From contig JAFYEL010000127.1 of NCBI GenBank assembly GCA_017544285.1, positions 1-36,236 of the forward strand: DNA of 36,236 bases, in the 5' to 3' direction. Below, piece by piece: positions 15,151 to 23,640 of the stretch. The notes beneath the pieces were generated by a model. That model ran no database searches. It saw only the letters and a list, made by a program, of their open reading frames with translations, and was not told the DNA's origin. The position numbers were made by a program, and so were the translations under genes. This stretch comes from Lachnospiraceae bacterium. GTDB lineage: Bacteria; Bacillota; Clostridia; Lachnospirales; Lachnospiraceae. Every line of letters starts with the position of its first letter. The stretch's first letter is position 1.

Positions 15151-15906
15151 CCTATAATCCGTCAAACACAATCCGGTTGCCGGTGCGGTAGGTCCCGCAA
15201 GGCTCCTGTCCCTTCCCTCAAGTATCTCCGGAACACACTCCGGCTCCAGGGCACCTCTCCCCACTTCGATAAGCGTCCCGGCGATTATCCTCACCATGTT
15301 GTACAGAAACCCTTTCCCACTGACCCTGATGACTATCTCTCTCCAGGGTTCGGAAAAGGCCCCCTCGTGTTCCTCGGAAAAAACTTCGGCCCCCGTCACC
15401 TCTCTCACGGTGTCTGAAACCTGGGCATGAACCGAGCAGAAGGATGCAAAATCATGCTCTCCCACAAGGTACTTTGCCGCCCTGTCCATTTTTTCGGTAT
15501 CAAGCTTGTAATAACAGAAATGGGTATACCTGCTCCTTACGGGAACAGGAAAGGATGAATTGAGTATGCGGTACTCATAGGTTTTTTCGGTTTGGGCAAA
15601 CCGGGGATGAAAATCCGCCGGGACCTCCATGGAACGCCTAACCTTTATATCGGGAGGCAGATATGTATTTACCGCAAATGAGATCCGTCCGGGATCCATG
15701 GGATTTTCCGTATCAAAGACAGCGAGATTGCACATGGCGTGGACTCCGCTGTCGGTGCGGCTTGCGCCGGAGACATGGATATCTTCTCCCAGAAGCCGGG
15801 AAAGGGCCTCGTTCAGTCTCTGTTCTATGGTGACTCCGTTGGGCTGGACCTGCCATCCGCAGTAATCCGTGCCGTCATAAGCCACCGTAAGCATCACTCT
15901 TTTCAT
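15109..15906 (-). CDS. truA: tRNA pseudouridine(38-40) synthase TruA
   Basis: 265 residues. It makes pseudouridine at positions 38-40 of the tRNA anticodon arm. Motifs: LTVAYDGTDYCGWQVQPNGVTIEQ, the catalytic block GASRTDSGVHAMCNL with D52, FHPRFAQTEKTYEYRI, and GKGFLYNMVRIIAGTLIEVG. The start overlaps the ecfT stop by 4 bp, and ecfT-truA linkage is classic in Firmicutes. The C-terminus (DYRILWIEFEYYNPVD) extends beyond the usual end after GLCL, and its last residues are encoded in the 28-bp tandem duplication, so the tail may be recent. Confidence 0.96.
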   Translation of the reverse strand: MKRVMLTVAYDGTDYCGWQVQPNGVTIEQRLNEALSRLLGEDIHVSGASRTDSGVHAMCNLAVFDTENPMDPGRISFAVNTYLPPDIKVRRSMEVPADFHPRFAQTEKTYEYRILNSSFPVPVRSRYTHFCYYKLDTEKMDRAAKYLVGEHDFASFCSVHAQVSDTVREVTGAEVFSEEHEGAFSEPWREIVIRVSGKGFLYNMVRIIAGTLIEVGRGALEPECVPEILEGRDRSLAGPTAPATGLCLTDYRILWIEFEYYNPVD

Positions 15907-16691
15907 AACAGGATCACCGCTGCCACAAAAGCGATCTGGACGATATAAGCAACAACGTCCCCTCTGCCGTACTTAAGGGGCTTTAATTTCGTCCTGCCCT
16001 CTCCGCCGCTGTAACACCTGGCTTCCATTGCCATAGCCAGGTCAGAGGCCCTTCTGAAGGCCGATACGAACAGGGGAACAAGTATGGGCACCATGCTCTT
16101 TGCCCTCTTCATGAAATTTCCGCTCTCAAAATCCGCACCTCTTGCCATCTGCGCCTTCATGATCTTATCGGTTTCCTCCATGAGTATGGGGATGAATCTG
16201 AGGGCTATGGACATCATCAGCGCTATCTCGTGAACCGGCACCTTAATATGGGTGAGAGGCAAGAGCAGGGATTCCATTGCGTCCGTAAGGGAATTGGGAG
16301 TGGTGGTGAGGGTCATAACCGAGGTGCCGGATATCAAAAGTACCAGGCGGCAGGCAAGAAAGGCTGCACTGCGAAGTCCCTCGGCAGTCACCTTAAGAGG
16401 ACCCCAGGTCCAGATGGGGACTCCCGGAGTCAGGAATATATTGAATCCCACCGTGAGGAGCAGGATAAGGGCTATACCCTTCATGCCCCTGAACATGAAC
16501 GAAGCGGGAACCCTTGAAAGGGCTATCGCAATACACAAAAACACGACGGCTGCCGCCATGGCAGCGGCATCGTTTGCGATGAAAAGGGCTATGATATAAA
16601 GAAAGGTGCCCACAAGCTTCGTCCTGGGATCCAGGGAATGCATGACGGAATCCGCCTGATAGAATTGTCCGAGAGTTATATCCTTAAACAT
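15903..16691 (-). CDS. ecfT: Energy-coupling factor transporter transmembrane protein EcfT
   Basis: 262 residues with about five to six membrane helices. EcfT is the scaffold linking the two ATPases to interchangeable vitamin- or metal-binding S components. The two cytoplasmic coupling motifs are visible: KAQMARGADFES (Ala-Arg-Gly) and MAMEARCYSGG (Ala-Arg-Cys variant of Ala-Arg-Gly). The DPRTKL motif near the N-terminus is typical. It overlaps ecfA2 by 16 bp and truA by 4 bp. No S component is encoded nearby, so this is a shared group II ECF module. Confidence 0.95.
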   Translation of the reverse strand: MFKDITLGQFYQADSVMHSLDPRTKLVGTFLYIIALFIANDAAAMAAAVVFLCIAIALSRVPASFMFRGMKGIALILLLTVGFNIFLTPGVPIWTWGPLKVTAEGLRSAAFLACRLVLLISGTSVMTLTTTPNSLTDAMESLLLPLTHIKVPVHEIALMMSIALRFIPILMEETDKIMKAQMARGADFESGNFMKRAKSMVPILVPLFVSAFRRASDLAMAMEARCYSGGEGRTKLKPLKYGRGDVVAYIVQIAFVAAVILL

Positions 16692-17524
16692 CCTCGTATC
16701 TCTTTAGCCGCATCTTCGACGTTCATTACGTCTGTTTTTACATCAAAGCCGGCAGCTGCCAGCTTTTCCATGATATAGGTGACGGAAGGGGCCCCCAGGC
16801 CTATTTCTTCCAGCTCCCGGTGGCGGAAAAAGACCTCGGCGGGAGTTCCGTTCATAAATACCTTTCCCTTTTCCATGACCACGGCCCGGTCCGCGTACCC
16901 GGCCACATCGTCCATGCAATGGGATATCAGTACCACCGTCAGGCCCTCATCGCGCTGAAGGCCCTTCAGCATGTCAAGAAGTTCTCTGCGTCCGTAGGGA
17001 TCAAGCCCTGCGGTGGGCTCGTCCAGTATCAGTACCTCGGGCTTCATTGCCAGGACTCCGGCAATGGCCACCCGTCTTTTCTGGCCTCCGGAGAGGTCGA
17101 AGGGAGACATGTACCATCTCTCCTTGGGGAAGTTCATTCGCTCAAGCGCTTCGTAGGCTCTGGCCTCTGCCTCCACCCGGCTCAACCCCAGGTTTTTCGG
17201 TCCGAAACACACATCCGTAAAAACATCGGTCTCGAAGAGCTGGTACTCCGGGTACTGGAACACCAGTCCGACCTTGGATCTGATGCGGGCCTTGTCCGAG
17301 CCCTTTGCCCAGATATCCTCTCCGTTGTAGAGGACCTGGCCCGAGGTGGGCTTTAGCAGAGCGTTCATGTGCTGGACCAGAGTGGATTTACCGGAGCCCG
17401 TGTGGCCTATGAGCCCCAGGAATTCCCCGTCGGCTATCTCCAGGCTCACATCATCCAGGGCCCTTACTTCATCCGCGGTCCCCTCGCTGTATATATGACT
17501 GACATGATTCAGTATTATCGACAC
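16676..17524 (-). CDS. ecfA2: ECF transporter ATP-binding protein EcfA2
   Basis: 282 residues from GTG. ABC ATPase features: Walker A GHTGSGKST (about 37-45), Q-loop VFQYPEYQLF, signature LSGGQKRRVAIAG, Walker B VLILDEPTAGLDP and the switch His in VLISHCMDD. It pairs with EcfA1 to power S-component toppling. The GTG at 17524 overlaps the end of ecfA1 by 10 bp; a GAGGAA lies about 10 nt upstream inside ecfA1. The C-terminus (VTYIMEKLAAAGFDVKTDV) matches the EcfA tail used in dimer contacts. Confidence 0.95.
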   Translation of the reverse strand: MSIILNHVSHIYSEGTADEVRALDDVSLEIADGEFLGLIGHTGSGKSTLVQHMNALLKPTSGQVLYNGEDIWAKGSDKARIRSKVGLVFQYPEYQLFETDVFTDVCFGPKNLGLSRVEAEARAYEALERMNFPKERWYMSPFDLSGGQKRRVAIAGVLAMKPEVLILDEPTAGLDPYGRRELLDMLKGLQRDEGLTVVLISHCMDDVAGYADRAVVMEKGKVFMNGTPAEVFFRHRELEEIGLGAPSVTYIMEKLAAAGFDVKTDVMNVEDAAKEIRGCLRI

Positions 17525-18363
17525 TTTTTAAGTTCCTCTATTAACCTTTCGGTAGTAAGGATGCCGGAGGGGATCTTTACCCCCGACTCTCTCAGGCTCT
17601 CCGCAAGCTGTGTCACCACAGGCAGATCCAGCCTTAATGCCCGAAGGGTCTCCACATTGGAAAATACTTCTTCGGGACTTCCCTGCATCACCACCTTACC
17701 CTCGTTCATCACAAACACTCTGTTGGCATAGATGATCTCGTCCATGTAATGGGTGATGAGTATAACGGTTATCTCTTCCACATCGTTCAGGGCCCTGGCG
17801 GCTCTGATGACCTCAGCGCGCCCTCCGGGGTCCAGCATGGCAGTGGACTCGTCCAGGATGATACAGGTAGGATGCATGGCCACCACACCGGCTATGGCAA
17901 CCCTCTGCTTCTGTCCTCCGGAAAGATGATTCGGACTGTGGAGCCTCAGGTCGTACATGCCCAGGACCTTCAGGCTCTCGTCCACCCTCTGCCTGATCTC
18001 ATCCGTGGGGACTCCCAGGTTCTCAGGGCCGAAGGCCACATCCTCTTCCACCACGGTACCGATGATCTGGTTATCCGGATTCTGGAAGACCATGCCCACC
18101 TTCTGTCTGATGGGTATCACGTTCTCGTCCTCGGCGGAATCCATCCCGTCTATGAAAACACTGCCCTCGGTGGGATATAAAAGAGCGTTGAGCTGTTTGG
18201 CCAGGGTGGATTTACCGGAACCGTTGTGCCCCAGTATGGCGATGAACTCGCCCTTTTTCACCTGAAGGGAGACATCGTCCACCGCGCGCTTCACCCCTGT
18301 GGGGTTGCCTTCCTCATCCCGCTCTATGTATTCGAATACAAGATTTTTAGTCTCAATAAACAT
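17515..18363 (-). CDS. ecfA1: ECF transporter ATP-binding protein EcfA1
   Basis: 282 residues. Walker A GHNGSGKST (45-53), Q-loop VFQNPDNQIIGTVVEEDVAFGPENLG (the NPDNQ pattern typical of EcfA1), signature LSGGQKQRVAIAG, Walker B CIILDESTAMLDP and switch His in LITHYMDE. The ATG at 18363 gives the standard MFIETKNLVFEY start. No Shine-Dalgarno sequence is visible before it; the start sits 14 nt from a strong hairpin that also ends the ribosomal block. Expression may depend on read-through from rplQ or on an unseen promoter within rplQ. Confidence 0.95.
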   Translation of the reverse strand: MFIETKNLVFEYIERDEEGNPTGVKRAVDDVSLQVKKGEFIAILGHNGSGKSTLAKQLNALLYPTEGSVFIDGMDSAEDENVIPIRQKVGMVFQNPDNQIIGTVVEEDVAFGPENLGVPTDEIRQRVDESLKVLGMYDLRLHSPNHLSGGQKQRVAIAGVVAMHPTCIILDESTAMLDPGGRAEVIRAARALNDVEEITVILITHYMDEIIYANRVFVMNEGKVVMQGSPEEVFSNVETLRALRLDLPVVTQLAESLRESGVKIPSGILTTERLIEELKKCR

Positions 18364-18377
18364 GGCTTATTACAACA

Positions 18378-18403
18378 ATACCCCGAGATAACTCTCGGGG
18401 TAT
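18378..18403 (-). terminator. Strong hairpin between rplQ and ecfA1 (terminator-like)
   Basis: ATACCCCGAGA (18378-18388) pairs perfectly with TCTCGGGGTAT (18393-18403) around a 4-nt loop. On the minus strand it is followed by TGTTGTAAT, a poor U-tract. It starts 12 nt after the rplQ stop. It may be a leaky terminator or an RNA processing or stability element separating ribosomal and ecf expression levels. Confidence 0.65.
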
Positions 18404-18414
18404 CGGTAGCATTT

Positions 18415-18942
18415 TTAAACAAGCTCCAGCAGAACTTCCATTGCTGCGTCGCCCTTTCTGGGGCCGATCTTTACGATCCTTGTGTATCCGCCGTTGCGGT
18501 CTGCATACTTGGGTCCGATCTCATCGAAAAGCTTTGCCACAAGGTCAACCTGCTTTGTGTTTCTCTTGCGTCCTGCACCCTCGACGGGAACCTCTTTTAC
18601 GGGGTAAAGAAGCTTTAACATCTGATGACGTGCATGGAGTCTTGAGGGCAGGTCCTTTTTGATCTCTTTTTTAACGATCACGAACTTTGTCTTTCCGTCC
18701 TCGTCCTTAACTCTCTTGCCGTCCTTGTCCTTCTCGGGGACCTTTGCGTCAACGGTAACTGTCTCGTAGTTGTCTCTCTCCTTTACGGCAAGAGCGATGA
18801 GGCTCTCCGCAAATTTGCGAACTTCCTTGGCTCTCGCTTCGGTAGTTACGATCTTTCCGTTGTTGATAAGGGCAGTCACCTGGCTCCTGAGGAGAGCCTT
18901 TCTCTGATCGGATGTTCTGCCGAGTTTTCTGTATCTTGCCAT
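18415..18942 (-). CDS. rplQ: 50S ribosomal protein L17 with a charged insertion
   Basis: 175 residues against roughly 115-130 in most bacteria. The core is clear: MARYRKLGRTSDQRKALLRSQVTALI at the start, then VDLVAKLFDEIGPKYADRNGGYTRIVKIGPRKGDAAMEVLLELV at the end. Between them (about 57-130) lies a Lys/Asp/Glu-rich stretch (VPEKDKDGKRVKDEDGKTKF) that accounts for the extra 45 or so residues. L17 sits near the peptide exit tunnel. It is last in the alpha-type block, 107 bp after rpoA. Confidence 0.97.
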   Translation of the reverse strand: MARYRKLGRTSDQRKALLRSQVTALINNGKIVTTEARAKEVRKFAESLIALAVKERDNYETVTVDAKVPEKDKDGKRVKDEDGKTKFVIVKKEIKKDLPSRLHARHQMLKLLYPVKEVPVEGAGRKRNTKQVDLVAKLFDEIGPKYADRNGGYTRIVKIGPRKGDAAMEVLLELV

Positions 18943-19049
18943 TTGATTTACCTCCTTTGGCCTGCCGGTCTCGCCCTTTGGTCTTACAGGCCGGTAATGT
19001 TCGGAGAAGTCCCTGCGTACTCTTCGGATTTACCGCAGGAGCTTACCTG

Positions 19050-20015
19050 TTATTCTATGGGTTCGCCCTGGTTGAGTTCCAGTCCCAGCTCTTTGAGCTT
19101 TGCAAGAACCTCTTCCAGTGACTTGCGTCCCAGGTTTCTGACTTTCATCATATCGTCGGGAGTCTTGTTGATGAGCTCTTCAACGGTATTGATACCGGCC
19201 CTCTTGAGGCAGTTGAAGGAACGGACCGAAAGCTCCAGCTCGTCGATGCTCATATCCTTGGATACAAAGTCATTGCCTATGGGCTCGCTGCTCATTACAT
19301 CAGCCTTCTGAGCCGCCTCGGAAAGATTGATGAAGAGCGCAAGATGCTCATTGAGAACCTTTGCCGCAAGGGAGACCGCCTCTTCGGGAGCAAGGGTACC
19401 GTTGGTGTAAATATCAAGGGTAAGCTTGTCGTAATCGGTGATCTGACCCACACGGGTATTCTCTACGTTCATGTTTACACGCTCAACCGGTGTATAAACA
19501 GAATCGATGGCGATAACTCCGATAGCGGAATCCTCGCTCTTATTCTTCTCGGTTCCCACATATCCCCTTCCGTTGGTGATGGTGAGCTCCATAGAAAGCT
19601 TTGTGTCCTTGCCGCCGCTGAGAGTGGCGATAACAAGATCGGGATTAAGGATCTCGATGTCCTGATCAGCCTTAATGTCTGCCGCAGTAACTACCCTCTC
19701 ACCCGTCACATCAATGTATGCCAGCTTGGGCTCATTGGTGCTGCTGTTATTCTTGATCGCAAGATGCTTTATGTTCATGATGATCTCGGTAACATCCTCT
19801 TTAACACCGGGGATGGAACTGAACTCATGAAGCACGCCCTCTATCTTTACCTGGCTAACAGCGGTGCCCGGCAGAGAGGACAGCATGATCCTTCTGAGCG
19901 AATTTCCGAGAGTGATCCCGTAACCGCGCTCCAGCGGCTCAGCCACGAACCTGCCGTATTTCTTATCGTCTGATGATTCGGTGATCCGAATGTCCGGTTT
20001 TTCAAAATCAAACAC
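19050..20015 (-). CDS. rpoA: DNA-directed RNA polymerase subunit alpha
   Basis: 321 residues. The N-terminal dimer domain (about 1-230) shows [30 protein letters not shown] and [20 protein letters not shown]. The C-terminal domain (about 255-315) shows [22 protein letters not shown] and [16 protein letters not shown], which contact UP elements and activators. Position between rpsD and rplQ is the standard alpha-operon order. Confidence 0.99.
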   Translation of the reverse strand: MFDFEKPDIRITESSDDKKYGRFVAEPLERGYGITLGNSLRRIMLSSLPGTAVSQVKIEGVLHEFSSIPGVKEDVTEIIMNIKHLAIKNNSSTNEPKLAYIDVTGERVVTAADIKADQDIEILNPDLVIATLSGGKDTKLSMELTITNGRGYVGTEKNKSEDSAIGVIAIDSVYTPVERVNMNVENTRVGQITDYDKLTLDIYTNGTLAPEEAVSLAAKVLNEHLALFINLSEAAQKADVMSSEPIGNDFVSKDMSIDELELSVRSFNCLKRAGINTVEELINKTPDDMMKVRNLGRKSLEEVLAKLKELGLELNQGEPIE

Positions 20016-20060
20016 AGACCGTACCTCCTTTTCGAATAAAAGCTAAAAGCTTTGTGGCTA

Positions 20061-20654
20061 TTACTTGGAATAAAGCTCGACAATAAGCATCTCGTTGACA
20101 GGTACGTCGATCTCCTCACGAGTGGGGAACGCATTGACCGTACCCTTTAAGGCCTCCTGATCGACTGTAAGCCATGCAGGAACCAGCCTGTCACCGGCGG
20201 CCTCTATAATATCCTTGTATCTCTGAGATCCCTTGCACTTCTCACGGATCTCGATAACGTCTCCGGCCTTGATCAGGTATGAAGGCACATTTACGCACTT
20301 GCCGTTAACCTGTACCTGCTTGTGGCAGACAACCTGTCTTGCCTCTCTGCGGGTTCTGGCGAATCCGAGACGGAAAATGACGTTGTCAAGCCTTCTCTCA
20401 AGGAGCACCATAAGGTTCTCACCGGTCTGACCCTTCATACGGTCAGCCCTCTCATAGTAGTTCCTGAAAGGCTTCTCCAAAACGCCGTATATAAACTTTG
20501 CCTTCTGCTTCTCGCGAAGCTGCAGGCCGTACTCACTGACTTTCCTGTTCGTTCTCTTGAGACTTCTGTTGGACTTCTTGTTGAGTCCCAGATATCCGGG
20601 ATCAAGGTCAAGTGCCCTGCATCTCTTGAGAACCGGAGTCCTGTTCACTGCCAT
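20061..20654 (-). CDS. rpsD: 30S ribosomal protein S4
   Basis: 197 residues. S4 starts 30S assembly by binding the 5' domain of 16S rRNA and acts in proofreading. The S4 RNA-binding fold is seen in [48 protein letters not shown]. The N-terminal zinc-ligand cysteines of C+ paralogues are absent (only Cys12), so this is the zinc-independent form. It follows rpsK by 100 bp, the longest gap of the rpmJ-rplQ block apart from rpoA-rplQ; the AACCTCC site just upstream sets the start. Confidence 0.98.
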   Translation of the reverse strand: MAVNRTPVLKRCRALDLDPGYLGLNKKSNRSLKRTNRKVSEYGLQLREKQKAKFIYGVLEKPFRNYYERADRMKGQTGENLMVLLERRLDNVIFRLGFARTRREARQVVCHKQVQVNGKCVNVPSYLIKAGDVIEIREKCKGSQRYKDIIEAAGDRLVPAWLTVDQEALKGTVNAFPTREEIDVPVNEMLIVELYSK

Positions 20655-20754
20655 TAGTTTAACCTCCTAAACCTTGTAACATTAACAAAAATCACACTCT
20701 TGGTGCTTAAGTAGTTTACGGGATAACCCTTCCGTGTAGACCGCAGAAACGCGA

Positions 20755-21150
20755 TTACACTCTCCTACGTTTGGGTGGACGGCAACCGTTATGAGGTACG
20801 GGTGTCACGTCTGTAATGGAAACAACCTCGAGTCCTGTGGCAGCAAGTGCTCTGATCGCTGCCTCACGTCCTGATCCGGGTCCCTTCACAAACACATCCA
20901 CATACTTCAAACCATAGTTGAGAGCTGCTTTGGTCGCAGTCTCGGCTGCCATCTGTGCTGCATATGGAGTAGATTTCCTTGAACCTCTGAATCCAAGACC
21001 ACCGGCACTTGCCCAGCTGAGGGCATTACCCTGCGCATCCGTCAGTGTAACTATGGTGTTATTGAAAGATGCCTGAATATGTGCCTGTCCGCGTTCAACG
21101 TTTTTCTTTACGCGCTTTTTTGTCACTTTTTTAGTAACTTTCTTAGCCAT
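20755..21150 (-). CDS. rpsK: 30S ribosomal protein S11
   Basis: 131 residues, the usual size. Lysine-rich N-terminus, then [20 protein letters not shown] and the signature [43 protein letters not shown]11 lines the mRNA exit cleft on the 30S platform. Gap of 71 bp to rpsM. Confidence 0.99.
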   Translation of the reverse strand: MAKKVTKKVTKKRVKKNVERGQAHIQASFNNTIVTLTDAQGNALSWASAGGLGFRGSRKSTPYAAQMAAETATKAALNYGLKYVDVFVKGPGSGREAAIRALAATGLEVVSITDVTPVPHNGCRPPKRRRV

Positions 21151-21221
21151 AATAAAACTAACCTACTTTCTACATGATAAATAACTTTAGTGAAGCAAAA
21201 ACTCACTGATGCAAAACAGAA

Positions 21222-21590
21222 TTACTTCTTCTTGTTTGCAACAGTTCTCTTCGGGCCTTTTCTGGTCCTGGCGTTGGTCTTTGTCTTCTGACCACGCACG
21301 GGAAGGCCTTTTCTGTGGCGAATACCGCGATAGCATCCGATCTCCTGTAATCTCTTGATGTTCATCGCGATCTCGCGACGAAGATCACCCTCTACCATCT
21401 GGGTCTCATCGATTACGGCACGGATCCTGTCTACTTCTTCGTCTGTCAGATCCCTGACGCGTGTATCGGGGTTAACCTTTGCCTCGGCGAGTATACGCCT
21501 TGAGCTGGGTACGCCTATACCATAGATATAGGTGAGTCCGATCTCCACACGCTTATCTCTGGGTAAATCGACACCGGAAATACGAGCCAT
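21222..21590 (-). CDS. rpsM: 30S ribosomal protein S13
   Basis: 122 residues. [26 protein letters not shown] opens the protein; the signature [30 protein letters not shown] closes it. S13 binds the head of the 30S and contacts P-site tRNA and L5. AGGAGG lies 10 nt before the ATG. Gap of 73 bp after rpmJ, containing a short GTTGG/CCAAC hairpin. Confidence 0.99.
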   Translation of the reverse strand: MARISGVDLPRDKRVEIGLTYIYGIGVPSSRRILAEAKVNPDTRVRDLTDEEVDRIRAVIDETQMVEGDLRREIAMNIKRLQEIGCYRGIRHRKGLPVRGQKTKTNARTRKGPKRTVANKKK

Positions 21591-21663
21591 GTGAGTACAT
21601 CCTCCTTTTCTTAAAAATTTGTTAGTGTTGGCAAGCCCAACATCCGCATTTTATGCAGGAACA

Positions 21664-21777
21664 TCAACCCTGGCGCTGTTTGTGCTTGGGGTTGTCGCAG
21701 ATAACTCTGATGCGACCTTTTCTTTTGATGATCTTGCACTTCTCGCAGATGGGCTTTACCGAAGACCTTACTTTCAT
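21664..21777 (-). CDS. rpmJ: 50S ribosomal protein L36
   Basis: 37 residues, full length for the family although very short. The zinc-ribbon ligands are intact: CEKC at 11-14, then C27 and H32, so this is the zinc-dependent C+ form. GGAGG sits 7 nt before the ATG. Position between infA and rpmM's neighbour rpsM (infA-rpmJ-rpsM) is standard. It is the first gene after the terminator-like hairpin at 21872-21899. Confidence 0.97.
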   Translation of the reverse strand: MKVRSSVKPICEKCKIIKRKGRIRVICDNPKHKQRQG

Positions 21778-21871
21778 GACAATCCTCCTTTAAAACCTGT
21801 CTGCCATATGTTAACCTGCCTCCAAAGGGCATAATATCCCCTTCAGAAGCAAAGCCTAACCATGATATCAC

Positions 21872-21899
21872 AAAAAAATCCTTAAATCAAGGATTTTTT
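21872..21899 (-). terminator. Intrinsic terminator between infA and rpmJ
   Basis: An 11-bp perfect stem, AAAAAATCCTT (21873-21883) with AAGGATTTTTT (21889-21899), has a 5-nt loop and gives a U-run on the minus strand. It is only 5 nt after the infA stop. The stem is A/T-rich, so termination may be partial. It splits the supercluster between infA and rpmJ, where no strong new promoter is seen before rpmJ. Confidence 0.7.
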
Positions 21900-21904
21900 C
21901 TTAC

Positions 21905-22123
21905 TTATTTATCTCTCCAGATTATCCTTCCCTTTGAAAGATCGTAGGGAGACATCTCAAGGGTAACTTTATCACCCGGTAAAATCCTGATAAAATTCAT
22001 GCGAAGCTTTCCGCTGATATGCGCCAGGACCTTGTGGCCGTTTTCAAGCTCAACCTGGAACATGGCGTTGGGAAGCTTCTCAACCACAGTGCCCTCAATT
22101 TCTATCACGTCTGCTTTAGACAT
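21905..22123 (-). CDS. infA: Translation initiation factor IF-1
   Basis: 72 residues, exactly the family length: [20 protein letters not shown] to KGRIIWRDK, a single OB fold that blocks the ribosomal A site during initiation. The ATG at 22123 was chosen over a GTG two codons earlier because AAGGAG directly abuts that GTG but is properly spaced for the ATG. It lies 22 bp after map; the KOW-domain gene found here in some clostridia is absent. Confidence 0.98.
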   Translation of the reverse strand: MSKADVIEIEGTVVEKLPNAMFQVELENGHKVLAHISGKLRMNFIRILPGDKVTLEMSPYDLSKGRIIWRDK

Positions 22124-22145
22124 ATACACTCCTTTTAAAAATGAC

Positions 22146-22910
22146 TTATTCAGCTTTTTGATCTGTCAGACTGAGTATCTCCGGCTCTCCCTCCGTTATC
22201 AGCACTGTATTTTCATAATGTGCCGAGGGCTTGCCGTCAAGTGTTACGATGGTCCATCCGTCCTCCAGGATCCCCACCTTCCAGGTGCCCAGGTTTACCA
22301 TGGGCTCTATGGCAAGTGTCATTCCCGGTTTCAACAGCGGTCCCCTGCTCAGCTTCCTGTAGTTGGGGATGATGGGATCTTCATGCATATCCTTGCCGAT
22401 GCCGTGTCCCGTCAGCTGCTTTACTATTCCGAAACCGTAGGGGCGGATGTGATCGCTTATGGCGTTTGAGATATCATGCAGGTAATTTCCCGACTTCGCC
22501 ATTTTGATTCCGGCGAAAAAACTCTCCCTGGTGACATCCATAAGCTCTGTCAGCTTCGGGTTCATTTTGCCGATGCCAAAGCTCCTTGCCGCGTCGCTTT
22601 GATAACCCTTCCATATGACTCCCGCATCCAGGCTCACTATGTCGCCCTCTTCGATGATCCTGTCCTCGGCGGGTATGCCGTGGACCACCTCTTCGTTTAC
22701 TGAGACACATATGGACGCCGGATAACCCTCATAATCCAGAAAAGAGGGAATGGCGCCGGCCTTTCTGATGAGTTCCTCTCCCAGGTCGTTGATCTCCATC
22801 GTGCTCATTCCCGGGGCAAGGGCCTCACCCAGTCTGTCCAGGACCCCGGCGAGGATCTCGCCGGCCTCTCTCATCAGTTGTATCTCTTCAGCTGTCTTGA
22901 TCTTTATCAT
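22146..22910 (-). CDS. map: Methionine aminopeptidase type I
   Basis: 254 residues. It removes the initiator Met from nascent proteins. All five metal ligands are visible (D95, D106, H169, E202, E233) plus substrate His H78 (NEEVVHGIP). No N-terminal zinc extension, so a type Ia enzyme. The start is 3 bp after the adk stop, which implies tight co-translation with adenylate kinase, as in many Firmicutes. Confidence 0.97.
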   Translation of the reverse strand: MIKIKTAEEIQLMREAGEILAGVLDRLGEALAPGMSTMEINDLGEELIRKAGAIPSFLDYEGYPASICVSVNEEVVHGIPAEDRIIEEGDIVSLDAGVIWKGYQSDAARSFGIGKMNPKLTELMDVTRESFFAGIKMAKSGNYLHDISNAISDHIRPYGFGIVKQLTGHGIGKDMHEDPIIPNYRKLSRGPLLKPGMTLAIEPMVNLGTWKVGILEDGWTIVTLDGKPSAHYENTVLITEGEPEILSLTDQKAE

Positions 22911-22913
22911 GAG

Positions 22914-23555
22914 TTAACCGAGGATATCACAGATCGCACCGAAGACATCCTTCATATCTACGGTTCCGTCTACCGTGCGCAGCACACCCATCTTCTCGTA
23001 GTAATCGATAAGGGGCTGGGTCTGCTCGTGGTATACATCAAGTCTCTTCTTAACGGTCTCGGGAGCGTCATCATCGCGGAGGATAAGCTTGTCACCGCAG
23101 GCGTCGCACACATCCTCAACCTTGGGAGGGTTGTACTTTACGTGGTAGGTGGCGCCGCACTTAACGCAGGCTCTCCTGCCTCCCATCCTTCCGATGATGT
23201 TCTCGTCGGGAACGTCAACGTTCACCGCATAGTCAACCTTCTCGGAAAGCTTCTCAAGCTCTGAGGTGAGAACCTCTGCCTGGGGAATGGTACGGGGGAA
23301 TCCGTCCAGTACATAGCCCTTGCTGCAGTCATCCTGAGCCACACGGTCCAGAAGGATCTTTACAGTGAGCTCATCGGGGACCAGCTGTCCCTTGTCCATG
23401 TATTCCTTAGCCTTTTTTCCGAGTTCGGTACCGTTCTTTATATTGGCGCGGAAGATATCGCCGGTGGAGATGTGGGGGATCCCATACTTCTCCGCGATCA
23501 TCTTGGCCTGTGTACCCTTGCCCGCTCCGGGGGCTCCTAACATGATTATCTTCAT
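22914..23555 (-). CDS. adk: Adenylate kinase with zinc-binding LID
   Basis: 213 residues. It interconverts ATP+AMP and 2 ADP. P-loop GAPGAGKGTQ (7-16), AMP-binding DGFPRTIPQ, and a LID with four cysteines (C130, C133, C150, C153) that bind structural zinc, as in Gram-positive enzymes. The gene lies 85 bp after secY with a hairpin terminator between, yet directly before map, so adk-map-infA behave as a sub-block bounded by hairpins. Confidence 0.98.
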   Translation of the reverse strand: MKIIMLGAPGAGKGTQAKMIAEKYGIPHISTGDIFRANIKNGTELGKKAKEYMDKGQLVPDELTVKILLDRVAQDDCSKGYVLDGFPRTIPQAEVLTSELEKLSEKVDYAVNVDVPDENIIGRMGGRRACVKCGATYHVKYNPPKVEDVCDACGDKLILRDDDAPETVKKRLDVYHEQTQPLIDYYEKMGVLRTVDGTVDMKDVFGAICDILG

Positions 23556-23604
23556 AATTGCTTCTCCTGTTTAATGTATGGATCGACCGTAAAAACAAAA
23601 CCAA

Positions 23605-23628
23605 GGGGGCTGAAAACTGCCAGCCCCC
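23605..23628 (-). terminator. Terminator-like hairpin between secY and adk
   Basis: GGGGGCTG (23605-23612) pairs perfectly with CAGCCCCC (23621-23628); on the minus strand it is followed by TTGGTTTTGTTTTT. It lies 12 nt after the secY stop. It should reduce transcription from the upstream ribosomal genes into adk-map-infA; no convincing promoter is seen in the 50 bp left before adk. Confidence 0.8.
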
Positions 23629-23640
23629 CGGTAAGTCCTC

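Noticed and set aside
18959..18992. Terminator between rpoA and rplQ
   Set aside because: A GGCCTG/CAGGCC pairing exists but has a long loop and no U-run on the minus strand, so it is not called.
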